From assembly GCA_964247055.1 (NCBI GenBank), contig OZ176053.1:13330001-13394000 (forward strand): 64,000 nucleotides of DNA, given 5' to 3'. The stretch comes from Paragordius varius (Eukaryota > Nematomorpha). The position numbers and the translations under genes are program-made. Below are positions 50,166-62,289 of the stretch, piece by piece; position 1 is the first letter of the stretch, and each line of letters begins with the position of its first letter. The notes below the pieces were generated by a model. The model was given only the letters and a program-made list of their open reading frames with translations. It was not told the origin of the DNA and did not search any database.

Positions 50166-50343
50166 ATTATTTTTTATACATTCTCTTAGTAAGACTACAT
50201 CAAAATATAGAGATAGTTTGACAAACTCTTTAATATCTGATTTTTACAACGATACTTTAAAAATTAATGTATAATTTAGCATACGACAATATTCAATTTG
50301 AACTTTGTCCTTAAAAATCGGATATTGGTCACCGGTGAACAAA
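50166..50343 (+). repeat. Most divergent monomer in the window
   Basis: Length is the normal 178 bp, but the 29 bases at 50275-50303 differ from the usual sequence at about half their positions: TTTAGCATACGAC replaces AACTAGTCGCATC, and CAATTTGAAC replaces CAAGTTAAAC. The flanks are ordinary apart from TTTAATATCTGATT. The patch lies in the spacer of the inverted repeat. A second copy is at 55051-55228, with the patch at 55160-55188. Confidence 0.88.
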
Positions 50344-51230
50344 ATTATTTTTTATACATTCTCTTAGTAAGACTACATCAAAATATAGAGATAGTTTGAC
50401 AAACTCTTTCATATCCGATTTTTACAACGATACTTTAAAAATTAATGTATAAAACTAGTCGCATGATTACTCAAGTTAAACTTTGTCCTTAAAAATCGGA
50501 TATTGGTCACCGGTGAACAAAATTATTTTTTATACATTCTCTTAGTACTACATCAAAATATAGAGATAGTTTGACAAACTCTTTCATATCCGATTTTTAC
50601 AACGATACTTTATAAATTAATGTATAAAACTAGTCGTATCAATAAATCGCATCAATACTCAAGTTAAACTTTGTCCTTAAAAATCGGATATTGGTCACCG
50701 GTGAACAAAATTATTTTTTATACATTCTCTTAGTAGGACTACATCAAAATATAGAGATAGTTTGGCAAACTCTTTCATATCCGATTTTTACAACGATACT
50801 TTAAAAATTAATGTATAAAACTAGTCGTTATAAATCGCATCAATACTCAAGTTAAACTTTGTCCTTAAAAATCGGATATTGGTCACCGGTGAACAAAATT
50901 ATTTTTTATACATTCTCTTAGTAAGACTACATCAAAATATAGAGATAGTTTGACAAACTCTTTCATATCCGATTTTTACAACGATACTTTAAAAATTAAT
51001 GTATAAAACTAGTCGCATGATTACTCAAGTTAAACTTTGTCCTTAAAAATCGGATATTGGTCACCGGTGAACAAAATTATTTTTTATACATTCTCTTAGT
51101 AGGACTACATCAAAATATAGAGATAGTTTGACAAACTCTTTCATATCCGATTTTTACAATTAAACCAGTCGCATCAATACTCAAGTTAAACTTTGTCCTT
51201 AAAAATCGGATATTGGTACCGGTGAACAAA
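50344..51230 (+). repeat. Island of middle-domain monomers H-I-J-H-K in the right domain
   Basis: Starts are 50344, 50522, 50710, 50898 and 51076. The marks GCATGATTAC, CTTAGTACTAC, TCGTTATAAATC and the 22-bp-deleted K match positions 5-9 of the 1,960-bp unit, last seen in full near 22.4-23.3 kb. Here I has CTTTGTCC, not CTTTTTCC. K ends GGTACCGGTG, one base short. Confidence 0.88.
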
Positions 51231-54200
51231 ATTATTTTTTATACATTCTCTTAGTAAGACTACATCAAAATATAGAGATAGTTTGACAAACTCTTTCATA
51301 TCCGATTTTTACAACGATACTTTAAAAATTAATGTGTTAAACTAGTCGCATCAATACTCAAGTTAAACTTTGTCCTTTAAAATCGGATATTGGTCACCGG
51401 TGAACAAAATTATTTTTTATACATTCTCTTAGTAGGACTACGTCAAAATATAGAGATAGTTTGGCAAACTTTTTCATAGATTTTTACAACGATACTTTAA
51501 AAATTAATGTATAAAACTAGTCGTATCAATGAATCGCATCAATACTCAAGTTAAACTTTGTCCTTAAAAATCGGATATTGGTCACCGGTGAACAAAATTA
51601 TTTTTTATACATTCTCTTAGTAGGACTACATCAAAATATAGAGATAGTTTGGCAAACTCTTTCATATCCGATTTTTACAACGATACTTTATAAATTAATG
51701 TATAAAACTAGTCGTATCAATAAATCGCATCAATACTCAAGTTAAACTTTGTCCTTAAAAATCGGATATTGGTCACCGGTGAACAAAATTATTTTTTATA
51801 CATTCTCTTAGTAGGACTACATCAAAATATAGAGATAGTTTGGCAAACTCTTTCATACCCGATTTTTACAACGATACTTTAAAAATTAATGTATAAAACT
51901 AGTCGTATCAATAAATCGCATCAATACTCAAGTTAAACTTTGTCCTTAAAAATCGGATATTGGTCACCGGTGAACAAAATTATTTTTTATACATTCTCTC
52001 AGTAAGACTACATCAAAATATAGAGATAGTTTGGCAAACTCTTTCATATCCGATTTTTACAACGATACTTTAAAAATAATGTGTTAAACTAGTCGCATCA
52101 ATACTCAAGTTAAACTTTGTCCTTAAAAATCGGATATTGGTCACCGGTGAACAAAATTATTTTTTATACATTCTCTTAGTAAGACTACATCAAAATATAG
52201 AGATAGTTTGACAAACTCTTTCATATCCGATTTTTACAACGATACTTTAAAAATTAATGTATAAAACTAGTCGTATCAATGAATCGCATCAATACTCAAG
52301 TTAAACTTTGTCCTTAAAAATCGGATATTGGTCACCGGTGAACAAAATTATTTTTTATACATTCTCTTAGTAGGACTACATCAAAATATAGAGATAGTTT
52401 GGCAAACTCTTTCATATCCGATTTTTACAACGATACTTTAAAAATTATGGTATTAAACCAGTCGCATCAATACTCAAGTTGAACTTTGTCCTTAAAAATC
52501 GGATATTGGTCACCGGTGAACAAAATAATTTTTTTACATTCTCTTAGTAAGACTACATCAAAATATAGAGATAGTTTGGCAAACTCTTTCATATCCGATT
52601 TTTACAACGATACTTTAAAAATTAATGTATTAAACTAGTCGCATCAATACTCAAGTTAAACTTTGTCCTTAAAAATCGGATATTGGTCACCGGTGAACAA
52701 AATAATTTTTTATACATTCTCTTAGCAAGAATACATCAAATAATAGAGATAGTTTGACAAACTCTTTCATATCCGATTTTTACAACGATACTTTATAAAT
52801 TAATGTATAAAACTAGTCGTATCAATAAGTCGCATCAATACTCAAGTTAAACTTTGTCCTTAAAAATCGGATATTGGTCACCAGTGAACAAAATAATTTT
52901 TTATACATTCTCTTAGTAAGACTACATCAAAATATAGAGATAGTTTGACAAACTCTTTCATATCCGATTTTTACAACGATACTTTAAAAATTATGGTATT
53001 AAACCAGTCGCATCAATACTCAAGTTAAACTTTGTCCTTAAAAATCGGATATTGGTCACCGGTGAACAAAATTTTTTTTATACATTCTCTTAGTAGGACT
53101 ACATATAAATATAGAGATAGTTTGGCAAACTCTTTCATATCCGATTTTTACAACAATACTTTAAAAATTAATGTATAAAACTATTCGCATGATTACTCAA
53201 GTTAAACTTTGTCCTTAAAAATCGGATATTGGTCACCGGTGAACAAAATAATTTTTTATACATTCTCTTAGTAAGACTACATCAAAATATAGAGATAGTT
53301 TTGCAAACTCTTTCATATCCGATTTTTACAACGATACTTTAAAAATTAATGTATAAAACTAGTCGCATCAATACTCAAGTTAAACTTTGTCCTTAAAAAT
53401 CGGATATTGGTCACCGGTGAACAAAATTTTTTTTATACATTCTCTTAGTAGGACTACATATAAATATAGAGATAGTTTGGCAAACTCTTTCATATCCGAT
53501 TTTTACAAAGATACTTTATAAATTAATGTATAAAACTAGTCGCATCAATAAGTCGCATCAATACTCAAGTTAAACTTTGTCCTTAAAAATCGGATATTGG
53601 TCACCAGTGAACAAAATAATTTTTTATACATTCTCTTAGTAAGACTACATCAAAATATAGAGATAGTTTGACAAACTCTTTCATATCCGATTTTTACAAC
53701 GATACTTTAAAAATTATGGTATTAAACCAGTCGCATCAATACTCAAGTTAAACTTTGTCCTTAAAAATCGGATATTGGTCACCGGTGAACAAAATTTTTT
53801 TTATACATTCTCTTAGTAGGACTACATATAAATATAGAGATAGTTTGGCAAACTCTTTCATATCCGATTTTTACAACAATACTTTAAAAATTAATGTATA
53901 AAACTAGTCGCATCAATACTCAAGTTAAACTTTGTCCTTAAAAATCGGATATTGGTCACCGGTGAACAAAATAATTTTTTATACATTCTCTTAGCAAGAA
54001 TACATCAAATAATAGAGATAGTTTGACAAACTCTTTCATATCCGATTTTTACAAAGATACTTTATAAATTAATGTATAAAACTAGTCGCATCAATAAGTC
54101 GCATCAATACTCAAGTTAAACTTTGTCCTTAAAAATCGGATATTGGTCACCAGTGAACAAAATAATTTTTTATACATTCTCTTAGTAAGACTACATCAAA

Positions 54201-55050
54201 ATATAGAGATAGTTTGACAAACTCTTTCATATCCGATTTTTACAACGATACTTTAAAAATTATGGTATTAAACCAGTCGCATCAATACTCAAGTTAAACT
54301 TTGTCCTTAAAAATCGGATATTGGTCACCGGTGAACAAAATTTTTTTTATACATTCTCTTAGTAGGACTACATATAAATATAGAGATAGTTTGGCAAACT
54401 CTTTCATATCCGATTTTTACAACAATACTTTAAAAATTAATGTATAAAACTATTCGCATGATTACTCAAGTTAAACTTTGTCCTTAAAAATCGGATATTG
54501 GTCACCGGTGAACAAAATAATTTTTTATACATTCTCTTAGTAAGACTACATCAAAATATAGAGATAGTTTTGCAAACTCTTTCATATCCGATTTTTACAA
54601 CGATACTTTAAAAATTAATGTATAAAACTAGTCGCATCAATACTCAAGTTAAACTTTGTCCTTAAAAATCGGATATTGGTCACCGGTGAACAAAATTATT
54701 TTTTATACATTCTCTTAGTAAAAATACATCAAAATATAGAGATAGTTTGAGAAACTCTTTCATATCCGATTTTTACAACGATACTTTAAAAATTAATGTA
54801 TTAAACTAGTCGCATCAATACTCAAGTTAAACTTTGTCCTTAAAAATCGGATATTGGTCACCGGTGAACAAAATTATTTTTTATACATTCTCTTAGTAAG
54901 ACTACATCAAAATATAGAGATAGTTTGACAAACTCTTTCATATCCGATTTTAACAACGATACTTTAAAAATTAATGTATTAAACTAGTCGCATCAATACT
55001 CAAGTTAAACTTTGTCCTTAAAAATCGGATATTGGTCACCGGTGAACAAA
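51231..55050 (+). repeat. Right-domain mosaic between the two H-I-J-H-K islands
   Basis: It contains R (51409), an M-like monomer with TCATACCCGAT (51855), N, O, T, U, V, W, Y and Z monomers. The marks ACTATTCGCATG (53180 and 54450) and TTACAAAGATAC (53505 and 54051) occur twice, showing an additional local duplication of 546-1,269 bp. Nothing else is seen in it. Positions up to about 53,540 are the first copy of the 4,885-bp duplication. Confidence 0.82.
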
Positions 55051-58000
55051 ATTATTTTTTATACATTCTCTTAGTAAGACTACATCAAAATATAGAGATA
55101 GTTTGACAAACTCTTTAATATCTGATTTTTACAACGATACTTTAAAAATTAATGTATAATTTAGCATACGACAATATTCAATTTGAACTTTGTCCTTAAA
55201 AATCGGATATTGGTCACCGGTGAACAAAATTATTTTTTATACATTCTCTTAGTAAGACTACATCAAAATATAGAGATAGTTTGACAAACTCTTTCATATC
55301 CGATTTTTACAACGATACTTTAAAAATTAATGTATAAAACTAGTCGCATGATTACTCAAGTTAAACTTTGTCCTTAAAAATCGGATATTGGTCACCGGTG
55401 AACAAAATTATTTTTTATACATTCTCTTAGTACTACATCAAAATATAGAGATAGTTTGACAAACTCTTTCATATCCGATTTTTACAACGATACTTTATAA
55501 ATTAATGTATAAAACTAGTCGTATCAATAAATCGCATCAATACTCAAGTTAAACTTTGTCCTTAAAAATCGGATATTGGTCACCGGTGAACAAAATTATT
55601 TTTTATACATTCTCTTAGTAGGACTACATCAAAATATAGAGATAGTTTGGCAAACTCTTTCATATCCGATTTTTACAACGATACTTTAAAAATTAATGTA
55701 TAAAACTAGTCGTTATAAATCGCATCAATACTCAAGTTAAACTTTGTCCTTAAAAATCGGATATTGGTCACCGGTGAACAAAATTATTTTTTATACATTC
55801 TCTTAGTAAGACTACATCAAAATATAGAGATAGTTTGACAAACTCTTTCATATCCGATTTTTACAACGATACTTTAAAAATTAATGTATAAAACTAGTCG
55901 CATGATTACTCAAGTTAAACTTTGTCCTTAAAAATCGGATATTGGTCACCGGTGAACAAAATTATTTTTTATACATTCTCTTAGTAGGACTACATCAAAA
56001 TATAGAGATAGTTTGACAAACTCTTTCATATCCGATTTTTACAATTAAACCAGTCGCATCAATACTCAAGTTAAACTTTGTCCTTAAAAATCGGATATTG
56101 GTACCGGTGAACAAAATTATTTTTTATACATTCTCTTAGTAAGACTACATCAAAATATAGAGATAGTTTGACAAACTCTTTCATATCCGATTTTTACAAC
56201 GATACTTTAAAAATTAATGTGTTAAACTAGTCGCATCAATACTCAAGTTAAACTTTGTCCTTTAAAATCGGATATTGGTCACCGGTGAACAAAATTATTT
56301 TTTATACATTCTCTTAGTAGGACTACGTCAAAATATAGAGATAGTTTGGCAAACTTTTTCATAGATTTTTACAACGATACTTTAAAAATTAATGTATAAA
56401 ACTAGTCGTATCAATGAATCGCATCAATACTCAAGTTAAACTTTGTCCTTAAAAATCGGATATTGGTCACCGGTGAACAAAATTATTTTTTATACATTCT
56501 CTTAGTAGGACTACATCAAAATATAGAGATAGTTTGGCAAACTCTTTCATATCCGATTTTTACAACGATACTTTATAAATTAATGTATAAAACTAGTCGT
56601 ATCAATAAATCGCATCAATACTCAAGTTAAACTTTGTCCTTAAAAATCGGATATTGGTCACCGGTGAACAAAATTATTTTTTATACATTCTCTTAGTAGG
56701 ACTACATCAAAATATAGAGATAGTTTGGCAAACTCTTTCATACCCGATTTTTACAACGATACTTTAAAAATTAATGTATAAAACTAGTCGTATCAATAAA
56801 TCGCATCAATACTCAAGTTAAACTTTGTCCTTAAAAATCGGATATTGGTCACCGGTGAACAAAATTATTTTTTATACATTCTCTCAGTAAGACTACATCA
56901 AAATATAGAGATAGTTTGGCAAACTCTTTCATATCCGATTTTTACAACGATACTTTAAAAATAATGTGTTAAACTAGTCGCATCAATACTCAAGTTAAAC
57001 TTTGTCCTTAAAAATCGGATATTGGTCACCGGTGAACAAAATTATTTTTTATACATTCTCTTAGTAAGACTACATCAAAATATAGAGATAGTTTGACAAA
57101 CTCTTTCATATCCGATTTTTACAACGATACTTTAAAAATTAATGTATAAAACTAGTCGTATCAATGAATCGCATCAATACTCAAGTTAAACTTTGTCCTT
57201 AAAAATCGGATATTGGTCACCGGTGAACAAAATTATTTTTTATACATTCTCTTAGTAGGACTACATCAAAATATAGAGATAGTTTGGCAAACTCTTTCAT
57301 ATCCGATTTTTACAACGATACTTTAAAAATTATGGTATTAAACCAGTCGCATCAATACTCAAGTTGAACTTTGTCCTTAAAAATCGGATATTGGTCACCG
57401 GTGAACAAAATAATTTTTTTACATTCTCTTAGTAAGACTACATCAAAATATAGAGATAGTTTGGCAAACTCTTTCATATCCGATTTTTACAACGATACTT
57501 TAAAAATTAATGTATTAAACTAGTCGCATCAATACTCAAGTTAAACTTTGTCCTTAAAAATCGGATATTGGTCACCGGTGAACAAAATAATTTTTTATAC
57601 ATTCTCTTAGCAAGAATACATCAAATAATAGAGATAGTTTGACAAACTCTTTCATATCCGATTTTTACAACGATACTTTATAAATTAATGTATAAAACTA
57701 GTCGTATCAATAAGTCGCATCAATACTCAAGTTAAACTTTGTCCTTAAAAATCGGATATTGGTCACCAGTGAACAAAATAATTTTTTATACATTCTCTTA
57801 GTAAGACTACATCAAAATATAGAGATAGTTTGACAAACTCTTTCATATCCGATTTTTACAACGATACTTTAAAAATTATGGTATTAAACCAGTCGCATCA
57901 ATACTCAAGTTAAACTTTGTCCTTAAAAATCGGATATTGGTCACCGGTGAACAAAATTTTTTTTATACATTCTCTTAGTAGGACTACATATAAATATAGA

Positions 58001-58425
58001 GATAGTTTGGCAAACTCTTTCATATCCGATTTTTACAACAATACTTTAAAAATTAATGTATAAAACTATTCGCATGATTACTCAAGTTAAACTTTGTCCT
58101 TAAAAATCGGATATTGGTCACCGGTGAACAAAATAATTTTTTATACATTCTCTTAGTAAGACTACATCAAAATATAGAGATAGTTTTGCAAACTCTTTCA
58201 TATCCGATTTTTACAACGATACTTTAAAAATTAATGTATAAAACTAGTCGCATCAATACTCAAGTTAAACTTTGTCCTTAAAAATCGGATATTGGTCACC
58301 GGTGAACAAAATTTTTTTTATACATTCTCTTAGTAGGACTACATATAAATATAGAGATAGTTTGGCAAACTCTTTCATATCCGATTTTTACAAAGATACT
58401 TTATAAATTAATGTATAAAACTAGT
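55051..58425 (+). repeat. 4,885-bp-offset duplicate of 50,166-53,540
   Basis: Every mark tested recurs at exactly +4,885: the divergent patch (55160), CTTAGTACTAC (55424), ACGTCAAAATAT (56326), TCATACCCGAT (56740), ACTATTCGCATG (58065) and TTACAAAGATAC (58390). I saw no indel between the copies over about 3.4 kb. It ends where 53,540 has the 13-bp duplication and 58,425 does not. Confidence 0.9.
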
Positions 58426-60120
58426 CGCATCAATACTCAAGTTAAACTTTGTCCTTAAAAATCGGATATTGGTCACCGGTGAACAAAATAATTTTTTATA
58501 CATTCTCTTAGCAAGAATACATCAAATAATAGAGATAGTTTGACAAACTCTTTCATATCCGATTTTTACAACGATACTTTATAAATTAATGTATAAAACT
58601 AGTCGTATCAATAAGTCGCATCAATACTCAAGTTAAACTTTGTCCTTAAAAATCGGATATTGGTCACCAGTGAACAAAATAATTTTTTATACATTCCCTT
58701 AGTAAGACTACATCAAAATATAGAGATAGTTTGACAAACTCTTTCATATCCGATTTTTACAACGATACTTTAAAAATTATGGTATTAAACCAGTCGCATC
58801 AATACTCAAGTTAAACTTTGTCCTTAAAAATCGGATATTGGTCACCGGTGAACAAAATTTTTTTTATACATTCTCTTAGTAGGACTACATATAAATATAG
58901 AGATAGTTTGGCAAACTCTTTCATATCCGATTTTTACAACGATACTTTAAAAATTATGGTATTAAACCAGTCGCATCAATACTCAAGTTAAACTTTGTCC
59001 TTAAAAATCGGATATTGGTCACCGGTGAACAAAATTTTTTTTATACATTCTCTTAGTAGGACTACATATAAATATAGAGATAGTTTGGCAAACTCTTTCA
59101 TATCCGATTTTTACAACAATACTTTAAAAATTAATGTATAAAACTAGTCGCATGATTACTCAAGTTAAACTTTGTCCTTAAAAATCGGATATTGGTCACC
59201 GGTGAACAAAATAATTTTTTATACATTCTCTTAGTAAGACTACATCAAAATATAGAGATAGTTTTGCAAACTCTTTCATATCCGATTTTTACAACGATAC
59301 TTTAAAAATTAATGTATAAAACTAGTCGCATCAATACTCAAGTTAAACTTTGTCCTTAAAAATCGGATATTGGTCACCGGTGAACAAAATTTTTTTTATA
59401 CATTCTCTTAGTAGGACTACATATAAATATAGAGATAGTTTGGCAAACTCTTTCATATCCGATTTTTACAACGATACTTTATAAATTAATGTATAAAACT
59501 AGTCGCATCAATACTCAAGTTAAACTTTGTCCTTAAAAATCGGATATTGGTCACCGGTGAACAAAATAATTTTTTATACATTCTCTTAGCAAGAATACAT
59601 CAAATAATAGAGATAGTTTGACAAACTCTTTCATATCCGATTTTTACAACGATACTTTATAAATTAATGTATAAAACTAGTCGTATCAATAAGTCGCATC
59701 AATACTCAAGTTAAACTTTGTCCTTAAAAATCGGATATTGGTCACCAGTGAACAAAATAATTTTTTATACATTCCCTTAGTAAGACTACATCAAAATATA
59801 GAGATAGTTTGACAAACTCTTTCATATCCGATTTTTACAACGATACTTTAAAAATTATGGTATTAAACCAGTCGCATCAATACTCAAGTTAAACTTTGTC
59901 CTTAAAAATCGGATATTGGTCACCGGTGAACAAAATTTTTTTTATACATTCTCTTAGTAGGACTATATATAAATATAGAGATAGTTTGGCAAACTCTTTC
60001 ATATCCGATTTTTACAACAATACTTTAAAAATTAATGTATAAAACTAGTCGCATGATTACTCAAGTTAAACTTTGTCCTTAAAAATCGGATATTGGTCAC
60101 CGGTGAACAAAATAATTTTT
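58311..60120 (+). repeat. Y-V-W-Y-Z block with 1,078-bp internal duplication
   Basis: Starts include 58311, 58488, 58679, 58857, 59034, 59211, 59389, 59566, 59757 and 59935. The mark ACATTCCCTTAG in W occurs at 58691 and 59769, 1,078 bp apart. The monomer at 58857 is a hybrid with a Y head (eight-T run) and a W tail (TTATGGTATTAAACC). Confidence 0.82.
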
Positions 60121-62289
60121 TATACATTCTCTTAGTAAGACTACATCAAAATATAGAGATAGTTTTGCAAACTCTTTCATATCCGATTTTTACAACGATA
60201 CTTTAAAAATTAATGTATAAAACTAGTCGCATCAATACTCAAGTTAAACTTTGTCCTTAAAAATCGGATATTGGTCACCGGTGAACAAAATTTTTTTTAT
60301 ACATTCTCTTAGTAGGACTACATATAAATATAGAGATAGTTTGGCAAACTCTTTCATATCCGATTTTTACAACGATACTTTATAAATTAATGTATAAAAC
60401 TAGTCGTATCAATAAGTCGCATCAATACTCAAGTTAAACTTTGTCCTTAAAAATCGGATATTGGTCACCGGTGAACAAAATAATTTTTTATATATTCTCT
60501 TAGTAAGACTACATCAAAATATAGAGATAGTTAGACAAACTCTTTCATATCCGATTTTTACAACGATACTTTAAAAATTATGGTATTAAACCAGTCGCAT
60601 GAATACTCAAGTTAAACTTTGTCCTTAAAAATCGGATATTGGTCACCGGTGAACAAAATTTTTTTTATACATTCTCTTAGTAGGACTACATATAAATATA
60701 GAGATAGTTTGGCAAACTCTTTCATATCCGATTTTTACAACAATACTATAAAAATTAATGTATAAAACTAGTCGCATGATTACTCAAGTTAAACTTTGTC
60801 CTTAAAAATCGGATATTGGTCACCGGTGAACAAAATTATTTTTTATACATTCTCTTAGTAGGACTACATCAAAATATAGAGATAGTTTGACAAACTCTTT
60901 TATATCCGATTTTTACAACGATACTTTATAAATTAATGTATAAAACTAGTCGTATCAATAAATCGCATCAATACTCAAGTTAAACTTTGTCCTTAAAAAT
61001 CGGATATTGGTCACCGGTGAACAAAATTATTTTTTATACATTCTCTTAGTAGGACTACATCAAAATATAGAGATAGTTTGGCAAACTCTTTCATATCCGA
61101 TTTTTACAACGATACTTTAAAAATTAATGTATAAAACTAGTCGTATCAATAAATCGCATCAACACTCAAGTTAAACTTTGTCCTTAAAAATCGGATATTG
61201 GTCACCGGTGAACAAAATGATTTTTTATACATTCTCTTAGTAGGACTACATCAAAATATAGAGATAGTTTGGCAAACTCTTTCATATCTGATTTTTACAA
61301 CGATACTTTAAAAATTAATGTGTTAAACTAGTCGCATCAATACTCAAGTTAAACTTTGTCCTTAAAAATCGGATATTGGTCACCGGTGAACAAAATTATT
61401 TTTTATACATTCTCTTAGTAGGACTACATCAAAATATAGAGATAGTTTGGCAAACTCTTTTATATCTGATTTTTACAACGATACTTTAAATTAAGTGTTA
61501 AACTAGTCGCATCAATACTCAAGTTAAACTTTGTCCTTAAAAATCGGATATTGGTCACCGGTGAACAAATTATTTTTTATACATTCTCTCAGTAAGACTA
61601 CATCAAAATATAGAGATAGTTTGACAAACTCTTTCATATCCGATTTTTACAACGATACTTTAAAAATTAATGTATAAAACTAGTCGTATCAATAAATTGC
61701 ATCAATACTCAAGTTAAACTTTGTCCTTAAAAATCGGATATTCGTCACCGGTGAATAAAATTATTTTTTATACATTCTCTTAGTAGGACTACATCAAAAT
61801 ATAGAGATAGTTTGGCAAACTCTTTCATATCTGATTTTTACAACGATACTTTAAAAATTAAGTGTTAAACTAGTCGCATCAATACTCAAGTTAAACTTTG
61901 TCCTTCAAAATCGGATATTGGTCACCGGTGAACAAAATTATTTTTTATACATTCTCTCAGTAAGACTACATCAAAATATAGAGATAGTTTGACAAACTCT
62001 TTCATATCCGATTTTTACAACGATACTTTAAAAATAATGTGTTAAACTAGTCACATCAATACTCAAGTTAAACTTTGTCCTTAAAAATCGGATATTGGTC
62101 ACCGGTGAACAAAATTATTTTTTATACATTCTCTTAGTAAGACTACATCAAAATATAGAGATAGTTTGACAAACTCTTTCATATCCGATTTTTACAACAA
62201 TACTTTAAAAATTAATGTATAAAACTAGTCGTATCAATAAATCGCATCAATACTCAAGTTAAACTTTGTCCTTAAAAATCGGATATTGG
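60121..62289 (+). repeat. Copy of 43,690-45,860 (offset 16,431 bp)
   Basis: TATATATTCTC (60489), AACAATACTATAAAA (60739) and TATCTGATT (61462) match the earlier block at one offset, which falls by 2 bp after a short A-run contraction at about 61,488. Private changes here include GTCGCATGAATAC near 60,600 and GGTGAATAAAATT near 61,755. Confidence 0.86.

Noticed and set aside
50166-50343. Insertion of a short mobile element into a monomer
   Set aside because: The monomer stays at exactly 178 bp and aligns without gaps, so the divergent patch is a replacement, not an insertion.
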